Assembly (NCBI GenBank): GCA_964567755.1
Contig: CAZMNW010000001.1
Span: 1-64,000, forward strand
Reading direction: 5' to 3'
Length of the DNA: 64,000 nucleotides
Source of the DNA: DASRJW01 sp964567755
GTDB lineage: Bacteria > Krumholzibacteriota > Krumholzibacteriia > G020349025
How positions within the stretch are numbered: position 1 is the first letter of the stretch; every line of letters begins with the position of its first letter. Positions 53,602-63,318 of this stretch are shown piece after piece. Both the position numbers and the translations under genes were made by a program. Under the pieces are notes generated by a model, which saw nothing but the letters and a program-made list of their open reading frames with translations, did not search any database and was not told where the DNA came from.

Positions 53602-54546
53602 TCAAAAGATCACACGCAAGGAGACGCGTTGCCCAACTCCCAATGACTCGTCGTCGTCGAAGGCCGCGCCGTAATCGAAGACGAGACGCGACAGGCGCAC
53701 GCCGGCGCCGGCGCTCGGGTAGATCCGGCTCTCCCCAGGGGTGTGAGAGGTGATGCCACCTCGCACCCAGAACGCATCCCGGTACGGCTGACATTCGACC
53801 CCCAGCGCGGCCGTATCCACTGCGCTCTGGCGCAGGACGAGATCGGCCATGACATTCCACCGCGCCGCCGGACGGTATTCGAAACCCAAGGTCAGCGCCG
53901 GGTGCAGAGTTTCCCAAGTCGACGTGTCCCAACGCACGCGTGTCCACACGTCGCGTCCGACCACGGCCGCGGTCAGCTTCTCGAACACGAGCACCGTGAG
54001 CGCCAGATCCAACCCCGCACCTTGGCCATCGGTAGCTTCGAAGTCGTTCTGGGCCTGGAGACCCTTGAACCCCGCGCCGACCGTCGTGAAGTTGTTGAGC
54101 GCCATCGCCGCGGCAAAAAGGAAAGTGTTCTCGGACCAGCCATTGCCCGAGCCGAAGGTGAATCCGAGATGGGACACAAAGGCGCCATACCCCCAGCGTG
54201 TCGGTCGCAGGGGTTGGCTCGCGTCGCCAAGCCGCACACCCGCCGTGCGCCCGAAGCTGAAGCTATCGTACCCGTCGTCGATCTGATCCAGGATGTCGGC
54301 ATGCATGAGCGTGACGCCATTCTGGTGCGGAATCCACGCGAGGTTTGCGGGATTCCAATACGCCGCGCCATCGTCGCGCAGAAGTGCGACGCCGGCGGTG
54401 CCGAGTCCATGCAGACGTGCTCCGTGACCGAGGTTCAGGAATGTTCCTCCGGTGGAGAACTCGGCGGCCGGGGCCGGAGCCGTGAGCGCCGCGAGCATCG
54501 CGACCCAGACCACGACAGACCGCATCTGCGCGCGCTCTCGTCTCAT
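53602..54546 (-). CDS. PorV/PorQ-like outer-membrane protein
   Basis: 314 residues from ATG 54546, overlapping the upstream stop as ATGA. Signal peptide: VVVWVAMLAALTAPAPAA. The barrel shows the PorV/PorQ (UPF0164-like) features GARLHGLGTAGVALLRDDGAAYWNPANLAWI (split: GARLHGLGTAG, then AAYWNPANLAWI), and a last strand QRVSLRVIF. These proteins serve type IX or similar export systems in FCB bacteria. The upstream gene codes a secreted Ig-repeat protein, which suggests a linked export unit. Confidence 0.82.
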   Translation of the reverse strand: MRRERAQMRSVVVWVAMLAALTAPAPAAEFSTGGTFLNLGHGARLHGLGTAGVALLRDDGAAYWNPANLAWIPHQNGVTLMHADILDQIDDGYDSFSFGRTAGVRLGDASQPLRPTRWGYGAFVSHLGFTFGSGNGWSENTFLFAAAMALNNFTTVGAGFKGLQAQNDFEATDGQGAGLDLALTVLVFEKLTAAVVGRDVWTRVRWDTSTWETLHPALTLGFEYRPAARWNVMADLVLRQSAVDTAALGVECQPYRDAFWVRGGITSHTPGESRIYPSAGAGVRLSRLVFDYGAAFDDDESLGVGQRVSLRVIF

Positions 54547-56174
54547 CGGACCACCGCGATCATCGTGCGGTAAAGCTCTTCCGTACCGCTGGCGAATCGC
54601 ACGCGCGCAAGGACGAGATAAGCCCCGTTGCGCACCGATTGTCCCTCTGGAGTGCGCAGATCCCATTCGAACTCGTAATGCGCCTTCGCGCCGCCGTCTT
54701 CGAAGGTGCGGACCAGGCTCCCATCCATGGCCAGAATCCTCACGAAGACACCTTGCGCGGGCGTGCCCCCCACGTTGATCTCGATGCGCTGACCGGCGCT
54801 GAAACGTTCCGGCGCCGCGAGACCGGCTCCGGCGTCCCAGGTCACCGTCCTTAGCGTGGGAGTCGAAACGTTCCCGGCCCGATCGATGGCCTCGAATCGG
54901 AGCTGGTTCGTCCCCGGATTCAGTACGCGGTCGAAACGGATGCTGGGGTTGACTGCAAACAATGTATCGGGGGACTCGGCGCCGCCACTCACCACGAGCC
55001 GACCGGTATCGGCGGAATCCACCAGAACTGTCCCGCTCAACACCTGTGATTTCGTCACTTGCGGGAGCGGTGGCCGTGGCGTGGGCGGCGGGGGCAGGGT
55101 GCGATCCACGCGAACGCTGAGCCCCAGGCTGTCCTCCACCCCATCCTCGTCGATGGCATGGAGCTGGACGGCGTACACCCCCTCGGCGGCGAACAGCGTG
55201 CCGGTGTCGAGAAAGAACCGGAAGCGTGAGCTCGGCACGGCATCGCGAGGTTGGAGCGTCACGAATGTCGTCTCACCGCCAACGACGACGCGCGCCGACA
55301 TCGACGCCACGATCTGTCGATCCGTGGCCTGCCCGACCAGAGAATCTGCGTTCTGAACCGCCCGCGGCAGGGGAGGGTGCGCGACCACGATGTCCGGTCC
55401 TGCCGTGTTCTTGTCGAGACTATCGACCACAGTGCTGTCGTTGCCCGCCACGTCGTGGCCGAACACGCGCAACTGGTAGAGACCGTCCTCGAAGCCCGCG
55501 TTGGCTAAGTTGCTGCCAAGAAAGACGTAATCTCCGTCGCCGGCGAAACCGCCCTCGGGATCCAGCGTGTCGCGCGGAGCGCCGTCGGCATCGAGAATGG
55601 CGACGCCGATGCGATCATCCACCTGGGAGCGCGAGACGCGCACACGGATGATCGGGATTAGACCCTCGTTCCCGGACACGGTCGGTGCAAACCGTTGCGG
55701 CACCACCTCGAGCACGCGCGGCGTCGCTGGAGTGAGGTCGATTCGCACTTGACGCTCGTTCGTCAGCACGCGCTGGCTCACCGTCACCCCGGTGAAGTGG
55801 ATCGTGTAGAGGCCTTCGGATTGGATGAGGCCGGCCTCGTTCTCGCCGCGCCACTCGACCCGATGCCGGACGCGTGGCGGCAATGAACCACGGTTGTCGA
55901 GCGTTCTCAAGATGATGCTCGAGCCCGCTGCGGTCACCCCGACGTTGACCGTTGTCGTCTCGGGAAGCGTGTAGAAGATCTCGACGAGGTCGAAAACCAG
56001 ATCGCCGTTGGGCGAGAATTGCGTCGGCGTCACCGTGGCGGAATCGAAGAGGATCGTGGCGTGCCTTGCACTCCTCTGCCCTTTCGCGGGCGCTTGCCGG
56101 GGCCACGCCGCCAGCGTCAGACCACCCGCAGCAAGAACCAGCGCGAGACTGCGGCGCACCTGGCTGGAGGTCAA
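54543..56174 (-). CDS. Secreted protein with Ig-like/FlgD-type repeats
   Basis: 543 residues with a signal peptide (LALVLAAGGLTLAAWPRQAPA). Early segments resemble FlgD Ig or gliding-motility modules (FSPNGDLVFDLVEIFYTL). Repeated short beta domains carry YQLRVFGHDVAGNDST and FEAIDRAGNVSTP. The C-terminal ~90 residues (VFVRILAMDGSLVRTFE, then GAYLVLARVRF) match a FlgD-like sorting tail. It is translationally coupled to the PorV-like protein. Probably a surface or cell-envelope structural protein. Confidence 0.8.
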   Translation of the reverse strand: MTSSQVRRSLALVLAAGGLTLAAWPRQAPAKGQRSARHATILFDSATVTPTQFSPNGDLVFDLVEIFYTLPETTTVNVGVTAAGSSIILRTLDNRGSLPPRVRHRVEWRGENEAGLIQSEGLYTIHFTGVTVSQRVLTNERQVRIDLTPATPRVLEVVPQRFAPTVSGNEGLIPIIRVRVSRSQVDDRIGVAILDADGAPRDTLDPEGGFAGDGDYVFLGSNLANAGFEDGLYQLRVFGHDVAGNDSTVVDSLDKNTAGPDIVVAHPPLPRAVQNADSLVGQATDRQIVASMSARVVVGGETTFVTLQPRDAVPSSRFRFFLDTGTLFAAEGVYAVQLHAIDEDGVEDSLGLSVRVDRTLPPPPTPRPPLPQVTKSQVLSGTVLVDSADTGRLVVSGGAESPDTLFAVNPSIRFDRVLNPGTNQLRFEAIDRAGNVSTPTLRTVTWDAGAGLAAPERFSAGQRIEINVGGTPAQGVFVRILAMDGSLVRTFEDGGAKAHYEFEWDLRTPEGQSVRNGAYLVLARVRFASGTEELYRTMIAVVR

Positions 56175-56702
56175 TCGCTCCCCCTCGACCCGGGCAGGGT
56201 CTCTGCTAAGCCATTGATTCTACAGTGGCTTCGCCGGGCGCCAAGTATAGGCACCCGTTCGCGAGGGTGTCAATCGTGGAACAAAGCCCGGTGCGGGAGA
56301 TCCGCTGGACCCGTCCATGAAGGATGACTTCTGGATGCCAAGGCATCGCGGAGCGACAGGGTGCGGTGAAAAACTGGCGCAGCGATCTCGACGCACGGAC
56401 TTCACGTGATACGTGAGCGCAGGCGCGAAACAAGTTGGCGAGAAAGACGGGAGCATCTCCGCCGTATTCCCAGCACCTCCCAGTCACCCGTGCTGTCCGG
56501 CCCTGGACGCGGCGACCGCGTCCCCTCCCGACCCCACCCACTCCGGACCACCGTGATCTCGCGATCCTGGTGTGCAACGGATGATGACCTTACCACCTTC
56601 ACGTTGCGAGAAACACGAGCGGCGATGACTCCCGTCCAATCTCTTGCGCGTGAATCCGTCAGGAGAATCCACATTCTCGATGCGTCACGCAAGGCCTTTT
56701 TG
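56175..56702. other. Intergenic region between two minus-strand operons
   Basis: About 530 bp. It must hold the promoter of the Ig-repeat/PorV operon. No clear promoter, gene or repeat was found; short open frames lack any family pattern. Confidence 0.35.
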
Positions 56703-56730
56703 CAAAAAATCGCTGTCGACGATGCAGCGA
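56703..56730 (-). terminator. Rho-independent terminator after the ABC permease
   Basis: On the minus strand TCGCTG and CAGCGA close a 9-base loop, directly followed by TTTTTT. It begins about 20 bp after the permease stop and fits a classical intrinsic terminator. Confidence 0.7.
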
Positions 56731-56751
56731 CAACCGAGAGTCGCGGTACAT

Positions 56752-58521
56752 TCATGCGTCGAAGTCATGATCGAGCGCGAGCAGTCGCAGACGCCGTCGA
56801 GCGCATTGGAAGGGCAAGACACTTGCGAGACCGACGACGAAACCAGCGAGCACGAGAAGAAGGGGGTGTGCACGCAGTGCATGCTGCCCCCACACCATGA
56901 ACGCCAGCGGCACGAGGATCATGGCGCTCACCAACAGATTGAAGGATCTCTCGTGGCGCATGGGTTCGCGCGCGAATGGCACGGCGGGCTCCAAAGCCAC
57001 GAGAACCGCAACGCTGACAGCGGAAATCCCGACCGGGAGCGCAAGATGCGCCGCGGCATGGAGTGGGTCTCGCCACGTGAACGTGAGCAACGCGAAGGCA
57101 ATCAACGTCACCGGCAGCAAGAGCTCGGCCATCGCCGCTGCCAAGACCCCAAAATAGAACGCATCGAATCGACGCGTCGGCGCGGCAAAAAACACCCATG
57201 CTGCACGCCACGCGGTGCTGGTGGACAGACTGCGCACCATGAGGACCGAGACCATGACGAGCAGGTAGGAGGCGCCAAAGAGCGCCACGGAGGTCCGTCG
57301 TTGCGTCGATCGGCTCGCGATGCCACCGGACCAGAGCGAGCGGGTGCTCTGCCCTGCGCTTTCACGCGTCACGTCCAGGCCGGCGGGTGGCTCGAGACCT
57401 GCCGCATCGACCTCGGCTGCGCCCCCGGAAGCCCCTGCCGCAAGCGGCTTTGCGTAAGGATCCCAACCATGCCCCAACATCAGACCAAAGCCCAAGTAGA
57501 CGAGCGGCATGGCGAACGCCGGAACTAGACCGAGCTGCAGCCGCCGGTCACCGCGCAAATGTGCAGCCAGAAAGTCGTAACCGGCCCGGACCATCGATTC
57601 GCGTCCGATGCAAAGGTTCAACAGTCTTTCCTTCGAGAAACGACGCGCATACGGTCGGCTCGCCCGGATAGGGTCGCTGGCCTCCTGCGCCATCGCTTCC
57701 ACCAGAGTGGTGGTAAAGCGCGGAGCCAGCACGCGCCACGCGACCCAGGCCCCAAGCCCAAGCGCAATCGATGCGGCGCATGACACTCCGAGACCTGCGG
57801 CCTCGACGCTGCCACTGGCGCTGGCCGGCAACTGGGCGAACCATGCGGCGGGGAGCAAGTGGATCCAGCGTGGGAGAGAAGGCCCCTGCAGATGCAAGGA
57901 CTCGAGGACCGGGTCGAGCCCCTGATAGATGAAGAGAATGGCCACGGCCATCGTGATCTGGATCCACATCAAGGCAGACTGAAATCGATCGCGCCGGATG
58001 AAACGCAACAGCCAAGCGTATACCGCCACGACCATGGCCGCGGCCAAGCACCCATGCATGAGGCCGGCGATCCAGAAGGCGACCCCGACCATCGGTCTTC
58101 GTTCCTCGACATGAAGGATCACCTCGACCACCGGGCCCAAGAGCAACGCCGTCGTGAGCGCGCCAACGTGGGTCAAGATGTGCAGCACACGCGCGAGGAA
58201 CAACGTGCGGCTGCCGATCGGGCGCCAGAAGAGAACATCGAGATCCGTGATCGAGAAGAGGATCTGCTGATATTCCACCAGGACGTTGAAGGCGACGAAA
58301 AACGCCGCCACCATGAAATAGCTGGTGCAGCGCAGGAAGAGCGGCAGATCGGAAATCGCCCCGGTGGCGAGCGCCATTCCGATGCAAACATGCAGAGCCA
58401 AGGTCAGCGCGAAGGCCCCGCGCGCGCGTGCATGCTGGCCGCGAAACCTGCCCCCAGATCGCATATCCAGGATCCACGCCACGCGGACAAGCGCCCAGAG
58501 CTGGGCCGCCGCCCGCCTCAC
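56752..58521 (-). CDS. ABC transporter permease
   Basis: 589 residues from GTG 58521, overlapping the ATPase stop as GTGA with GAGGAG upstream. About ten or more membrane spans in two groups, separated by a hydrophilic stretch near 370-400 (KPLAAGASGGAAEVDAAG). It resembles the ABC-2-type or bacterial gliding/antibiotic exporter permeases by layout only. The single ATPase gene is directly upstream. Substrate unknown. Confidence 0.8.
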   Translation of the reverse strand: MRRAAAQLWALVRVAWILDMRSGGRFRGQHARARGAFALTLALHVCIGMALATGAISDLPLFLRCTSYFMVAAFFVAFNVLVEYQQILFSITDLDVLFWRPIGSRTLFLARVLHILTHVGALTTALLLGPVVEVILHVEERRPMVGVAFWIAGLMHGCLAAAMVVAVYAWLLRFIRRDRFQSALMWIQITMAVAILFIYQGLDPVLESLHLQGPSLPRWIHLLPAAWFAQLPASASGSVEAAGLGVSCAASIALGLGAWVAWRVLAPRFTTTLVEAMAQEASDPIRASRPYARRFSKERLLNLCIGRESMVRAGYDFLAAHLRGDRRLQLGLVPAFAMPLVYLGFGLMLGHGWDPYAKPLAAGASGGAAEVDAAGLEPPAGLDVTRESAGQSTRSLWSGGIASRSTQRRTSVALFGASYLLVMVSVLMVRSLSTSTAWRAAWVFFAAPTRRFDAFYFGVLAAAMAELLLPVTLIAFALLTFTWRDPLHAAAHLALPVGISAVSVAVLVALEPAVPFAREPMRHERSFNLLVSAMILVPLAFMVWGQHALRAHPLLLVLAGFVVGLASVLPFQCARRRLRLLALDHDFDA

Positions 58522-59285
58522 GGTCGCTCCTCTTCCCAGCCTGCGAGCTCGGGTGCACGTACGGCAGGCGATCCCGTCAGCCGCTGGAAGATGGCCTCCA
58601 ATGTCGCGCCGGGGAACTTGGCCAGGATGTCGCGGAGCGGGCCGTCCCAGTGAATCTGGCCCGCGGACAAGACGACGATCCGCGTGCACACGCGCTCGAC
58701 GACGTCCAAGAGATGCGAGCAATACAGGATCGTGCGGCCCCGCGCGGCTGCATCGGCGATGAGGGCCTTGACGCGTACCGTTGCTTCGACATCGAGACCA
58801 TTGAGGGGCTCGTCGAAGAGCAGGACCTCGGGCTCGTGCAGCATCGCGGCCGCGATCACCACACGCTGCTTCATCCCCTTGCTGAAGCCCGTCATGCGCC
58901 GGTCCCAAGCCGCTCGTTCCAGGACAAGGAACTCGAGCAGTTCATGGAGACGCTGATCCGAGCGGCGGGAATCGAGCTCGTAGAGCCGGCCCACGAATCG
59001 CAGGTATTCGATCGGCGTCAACGCTTCGAACAGCGCTCCGGTTTCGGGGACCAGGCCGATCAGTCGCTTTGCCCGCAGCGGCTCCTGGACGATGTCGAAA
59101 CCGCCGATGCGGGCGCTTCCCGCCGTCGGTCGCTGCAGCCCTGTCAGCAGTTTGACCGTGGTGGATTTCCCGGCGCCATTGGGGCCCAGGTAGCCGAGGA
59201 TCTCTCCCGGCTCGACCCGGAAACTGACGCCGCGCAGCGCCTGCACGGCGCCGAAGTGTTTCACCAGTTCGTGTGCTTCGATCAT
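58518..59285 (-). CDS. ABC transporter ATP-binding protein
   Basis: 255 residues from ATG 59285 (ATG 59294 is equally possible; neither has a clear ribosome site). Walker A is GPNGAGKSTT, the Q-loop VPETGALFE, the signature is FSKGMKQRVVIAAAML, and Walker B is VLLFDEPLNGLD, with the H-loop YCSHLLD. This matches the CcmA-type exporters (ABC-2 ATPases). It is translationally coupled to the permease. Confidence 0.95.
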   Translation of the reverse strand: MIEAHELVKHFGAVQALRGVSFRVEPGEILGYLGPNGAGKSTTVKLLTGLQRPTAGSARIGGFDIVQEPLRAKRLIGLVPETGALFEALTPIEYLRFVGRLYELDSRRSDQRLHELLEFLVLERAAWDRRMTGFSKGMKQRVVIAAAMLHEPEVLLFDEPLNGLDVEATVRVKALIADAAARGRTILYCSHLLDVVERVCTRIVVLSAGQIHWDGPLRDILAKFPGATLEAIFQRLTGSPAVRAPELAGWEEERP

Positions 59286-59563
59286 GGAACGCATCCGTAA
59301 CCAAAAGGGCGGCAACGCTCACGACCGGTGATTCCCCGTCGCCGGCGCCCTGGACGCCGACGCTATCACACTGCATGAACGGCGCCAAAACCCGGAACGC
59401 GCGGCGCGTCGTGGCCATTGCCACCCATCACAGCCGGACAATCCCAGAAACGACAACACCGTCGTCGCGGTCCGTCACGCCGGAGATTCTGCGGTGGAAT
59501 TGCACGGCGAGGGACCCCATACTCTCCGCGACGAACTCAGCTCGATTCCTTCGCGGGGAAAAG

Positions 59564-60952
59564 ATGAGACCCAAGCACATCTTGAGCAAGAACCTTTGGC
59601 TCGCCCTTGGTGTTTTTGCCATCGTCGGTGGCAACTGCATCCGCTGGTCGCAGCAGATCGCCGCCGACGGCGCCCCCGACGAGGCCGATCATTTCGCCAT
59701 CGTGCAGTTCGTCGCCGCACATGGCCGCTTGCCGCGTTACGGCGAAGACGGGCTTGCCGTTCATCTCATGGCGAAGGGGCACCAACGCCTGCCACCGGAG
59801 ACCAGCGGCGACCGCCTGCAGTTCCTTCTTGGCTCGTTCGGCAGCTACGAGCTGCGCCTCCCCTACTTGTTCTCGCCCCAAATGCCGTATTGGCTCGCCG
59901 GAATGGTTTGCCGGACCTTCGGTGGCGCAACCGTCGCCAGGGCACGAAGTTTCAACAGCATCTGCATCGCGCTTGCCGCAGTCTGCACCTTGATAGCCGG
60001 GGTCGTGCTCTGGGCGTCGCCGTGGCCAGCAGCCATCGCCGCGCTGTGCTTCGGGCTTTGGCCGCAAGTGACTTTCATCGGCGCATACGTGAACGACGAT
60101 GCATTCGCGGTGCTCACGCTCGCCTTGTTCTTGCTCGCTGCGTCTTGGGTCGAGCGTGACGGGATGAGCCGCCAGCGGGCGGTGTTTTTGGGCCTGGCAT
60201 TGGGCGCGATCGCGAGCGCCAAGTTCTATGTCTTCGCCGCGTTGCCGCTGATCTTGGCCTGGGGAGTTTTTGCCTGGCGGCGCGCGCGAGGTTGGCGCCG
60301 CTCCCATGTCCTCCTCGCCCTCGCCGTCGCAACCGTCTTGGCAACGCCCCTGTGGGTGAGGAACGCGGTTCTGTACCGTGGCGATTTCCTCGGCCGGCGT
60401 ACCGCCGCGAAGGAGGCCGCCCGTTACGTCGAGTCCCTGCCATCTCCCGTCCGCGCCAAGACGCATCTTTTGTTCACGCAGCAGGAACAGGGCCTCACCC
60501 TGGCGAAGATCTTCGCGCGTGGCTTCCTGCGGCAGAGCCTCGAAAGCTTCTGGGGGCGTTTCGGTTGGATGAACATCCAGATGCAGCGTGGTCACTACGC
60601 TTGGGCGTTGGCAGTTGTCGGGGGTGCGCTCGCGCTTTCGTGGCTCGGTTTGCCACTCGCGCGTCACCAGGGTGGTGCGGTCGCCGGAGTCCCGCACCTG
60701 TTCGCAGTGCCCTTCCTGCTGCTTCTCGTTGGGCTTGCACTGTACAACTGCCTGTACGTCGACTATCAGCCGCAGGGAAGGTACTTCCTGACCTGCGTCC
60801 CGGCTCTGTGCTTGCAGCTCATGGAGGTTCCAGCCCGCGCCTCACGCCAGCTTGGCCACGTGCCGCGGCTGGCTCTGGTCGCAGCCTCACTCTCGGTCCT
60901 GACTTTCTTCGTGTTGCAGAATGTCGTTGCGTTCCGACTGCTCGAGCCATGA
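59564..60952 (+). CDS. GT-C-type membrane glycosyltransferase
   Basis: 462 residues from ATG 59564. About 10-12 membrane spans. The first periplasmic loop has DGAPDEADHFA, the acidic DE-x-H type motif of the GT-C superfamily (ArnT/PMT-like). A second loop (LPRYGEDGLA) and a long loop near residue 290 follow. Members transfer sugars from a lipid phosphate donor to lipid or protein. The donor is unknown. The stop overlaps the next start as ATGA. Confidence 0.78.
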   Translation: MRPKHILSKNLWLALGVFAIVGGNCIRWSQQIAADGAPDEADHFAIVQFVAAHGRLPRYGEDGLAVHLMAKGHQRLPPETSGDRLQFLLGSFGSYELRLPYLFSPQMPYWLAGMVCRTFGGATVARARSFNSICIALAAVCTLIAGVVLWASPWPAAIAALCFGLWPQVTFIGAYVNDDAFAVLTLALFLLAASWVERDGMSRQRAVFLGLALGAIASAKFYVFAALPLILAWGVFAWRRARGWRRSHVLLALAVATVLATPLWVRNAVLYRGDFLGRRTAAKEAARYVESLPSPVRAKTHLLFTQQEQGLTLAKIFARGFLRQSLESFWGRFGWMNIQMQRGHYAWALAVVGGALALSWLGLPLARHQGGAVAGVPHLFAVPFLLLLVGLALYNCLYVDYQPQGRYFLTCVPALCLQLMEVPARASRQLGHVPRLALVAASLSVLTFFVLQNVVAFRLLEP

Positions 60953-62085
60953 CGACCCGTCTCGCTCTTCCCGAAGACTATGTGGCGTATCTTGCCGAGT
61001 GCGTTCGCGGCCGCGAGCGCCGACTGGCTCCACTCGTCAAGGCGCTCTCGGATGCCTACATCGCGAGCGCCGGCGTTTCCCCAACGCTTCGCCCTCGCTC
61101 GAGTTCGGCGTTGTCCAGAGCCAATCGGTCCGGCGATCCCAAGGCCGATGCCGCGGGCCGGGCTGCGGCGTACACCTTTTATTACGGACCGCTCACCGCG
61201 CTCAAACTCCAGGCCATTGTGACGGAGCTCGCGCAGCGCTACCCGGCCTGGCCAGCGCAGAGGCGCCTGCGGGTCCTCGACCTGGGCGCGGGGCCCGGAT
61301 CGGCCACCCTCGGGCTCCTCCTCGCCGATCCGAGGTTCGAGATCGAGGCCGTGTGGATCGATTCCGCTCCGACATGGACGGCGAACGATCTGGCTCTGCC
61401 TTGGATCGAAAATGGATCTCTCGTCGTGCGCCGGAAAACCGGAGATCTAACACGTCCGATCCCCGGCACGTTCGATCTGGTGCTGATGGCGAACGTGCTC
61501 GTCGAGCTCGCAGGGGATGGTGGCTCAGACGCGAGACTCGATGCTCTGCTCGCGAGGACGCTCGTGCCAAACGGCGTGGCGATCCTCGTCGAGCCGGCGA
61601 CGCGTGAGACGACACGGTGTTTGCATCGGACGCGTGACGCACTCATCGCCTCGGGATGGCATGTCCTGGCTCCGTGCACTGGCAACGGGCCGTGTCCGAT
61701 GCTCCTCGGCACGCGCGACTGGTGCCACGAAACGCGCGACTGGATTCAACCCGACTTTCACCACCATCTCGACCAGCTCGCAGGGCTGAAAAAAGACGCG
61801 CTGCGCTTTTCGTTTCTCGCACTCTCCAGGCCGCGACTCGCAGCGCATCATCCAGTCGCGGCGCGTGTCGTGAGCGAAATCCGCCGCGAGAAAGGGCGCA
61901 CTCGCTTCGACACCTGCAACGAATCGTCGCAACGCAACGCATGGGACGCGCAGGAGCGTGATTTGCGCCGCCACTCAGCGCTGGGCGAGGAAGTGCGGGG
62001 GCTCAGGCGCGGCGCGCTAGTGCGGCTGCCGCACGCCCAAGGCGGGCGCCTTGGCGCCGACGATGACTTCGGTCGGATCCTCTGA
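60949..62085 (+). CDS. Rsm22-like rRNA/ribosome-linked methyltransferase
   Basis: 378 residues from ATG 60949. The SAM motif is VLDLGAGPGSAT (residues about 105-116). Later come LVEPATRET, LAPCTGNGPCPM and DWCHETRDW, which give the Cys pattern of Rsm22 proteins, proposed to bind an Fe-S cluster. Mitochondrial Rsm22/METTL17 acts in small-subunit assembly. The C-terminus is Arg-rich. It is coupled by ATGA to the glycosyltransferase gene, though no functional link is evident. Confidence 0.85.
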   Translation: MTTRLALPEDYVAYLAECVRGRERRLAPLVKALSDAYIASAGVSPTLRPRSSSALSRANRSGDPKADAAGRAAAYTFYYGPLTALKLQAIVTELAQRYPAWPAQRRLRVLDLGAGPGSATLGLLLADPRFEIEAVWIDSAPTWTANDLALPWIENGSLVVRRKTGDLTRPIPGTFDLVLMANVLVELAGDGGSDARLDALLARTLVPNGVAILVEPATRETTRCLHRTRDALIASGWHVLAPCTGNGPCPMLLGTRDWCHETRDWIQPDFHHHLDQLAGLKKDALRFSFLALSRPRLAAHHPVAARVVSEIRREKGRTRFDTCNESSQRNAWDAQERDLRRHSALGEEVRGLRRGALVRLPHAQGGRLGADDDFGRIL

Positions 62086-62145
62086 GCCGTCCTCGCTTGG
62101 AGAGGCTGACTCTGCGAACGCACGCACTCACTTCGCGTGACGGAC

Positions 62146-63093
62146 TCATTCCGACGCGGGCTGTGTGTCCTGCGTCCGATGGGGTCGCAGGTTCTTGGCC
62201 GCGCCGGCTTTGGTCGCGGTGGGCGGGCGCAGAACCTCGAAGTGGAACAGGTCGCCGAGCACGAGTTCCTGCAACTGCACACCGGGCTCGAGATCGCGTT
62301 CGCGGAAATAGAAGTCTCCACGCCCTTCGACGCTGAGGAATGCGTAGCCCTCGTTGGCAACGATGTTCTTCACGCGTCCCACGAGCTCTTCCTTGAGGAT
62401 GAGCTCGGGGATGCGCAATCGCGCCGGCTCCGGCTGGCGCTGCCACAGCTTCCAGCCACGCCCGGCGTCCGGTTTCGGATCCGGGTACTCGATGTGCTCG
62501 GCCATGTCGTCGAGCCAAATGGTCTCGAAGTCTTTCACCCCGTCCTGCGTGCCCGTGGCGGCATACTCCTGGGTGCAGTTGGCGCGGATGCTGGCAATGG
62601 CGACCCGTTTCCCCAACAAGCGCGCATACTGTAGTGCGGGCTTGAAGTCGAGATCCCCGATGACGGCGAGCGCGATGTCATAGGAGTTGATCGCCGCGTA
62701 GTAGAGCATGGAGCTCGCGAGACCGACATCATTGCCTTTCTCGCGCGGGCTGAAGTCGTCGTCGGGGTCGCGGTCGCGTGCCTTCAGCCGTCGCCCTTTG
62801 TAATCGATCGGCAGCTCGGTCACGTCGTAGTAGCGTTCCTTCATGCTGTAGACGAAGGTGTCGGTCTTGACCTCGGGTTCGTCGACCTCGGCGTAATTCG
62901 TCGGGTAGCTGAGGAAGATGTGCTTGCGCACCAAGTGCAGCTCGGATTGAGCGCGCCGGCTCAACGCCTCGACCAGAACAATCGGCAAGGCTTCGTAATC
63001 GATCTTCATCCAGGGCTTTCCCAACGAGCGGCCGAATGCAGGTGTGCACTTGTACAACCAATTGCCATCCACGAACATCATCACGCGCTGCAT
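62146..63093 (-). CDS. NYN (PIN-like) nuclease domain fused to cold-shock-like domain
   Basis: 315 residues from ATG 63093, with GGAG 7 bases before. The NYN domain has MMFVDGNWLY at the start and DVGLASSMLYYAA, IALAVIGDLDFKPAL in the middle; these Asp residues are the usual metal ligands. The last ~70 residues read VGRVKNIVANEGYAFLSVEG and DFYFRERDLE, a cold-shock/OB-fold pattern. NYN proteins are likely RNases; a CSD would bind single-stranded RNA. The combination suggests an RNA-directed nuclease (inference). It converges with the Rsm22-like gene. Confidence 0.85.
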   Translation of the reverse strand: MQRVMMFVDGNWLYKCTPAFGRSLGKPWMKIDYEALPIVLVEALSRRAQSELHLVRKHIFLSYPTNYAEVDEPEVKTDTFVYSMKERYYDVTELPIDYKGRRLKARDRDPDDDFSPREKGNDVGLASSMLYYAAINSYDIALAVIGDLDFKPALQYARLLGKRVAIASIRANCTQEYAATGTQDGVKDFETIWLDDMAEHIEYPDPKPDAGRGWKLWQRQPEPARLRIPELILKEELVGRVKNIVANEGYAFLSVEGRGDFYFRERDLEPGVQLQELVLGDLFHFEVLRPPTATKAGAAKNLRPHRTQDTQPASE

Positions 63094-63318
63094 GGAGCGT
63101 CTCCGAGGAGAGGATTGCGGGCGCCCGGGTCTCGCTGGCCCTGAGAGTAATCCCGGGGATTGCCGGCCGCAAACCCGCGGGACTGTCGCCTCTTGACCCA
63201 AGAAGGTGCAACTTGGATCCCGCCAGTACGTAATGCTCGGTGTCGGATTCAGCAACCGAGCGCCGAAACCACGCCTGACCCAAGAGGCCTGGACTCGCCC
63301 CGCGGCCCAAGAAGACTC

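Noticed and set aside
63189..63315. Three CCCAAGA copies upstream of the DUF5916 gene as an operator array
   Set aside because: Spacing and flanks differ between copies, so chance repetition cannot be excluded.
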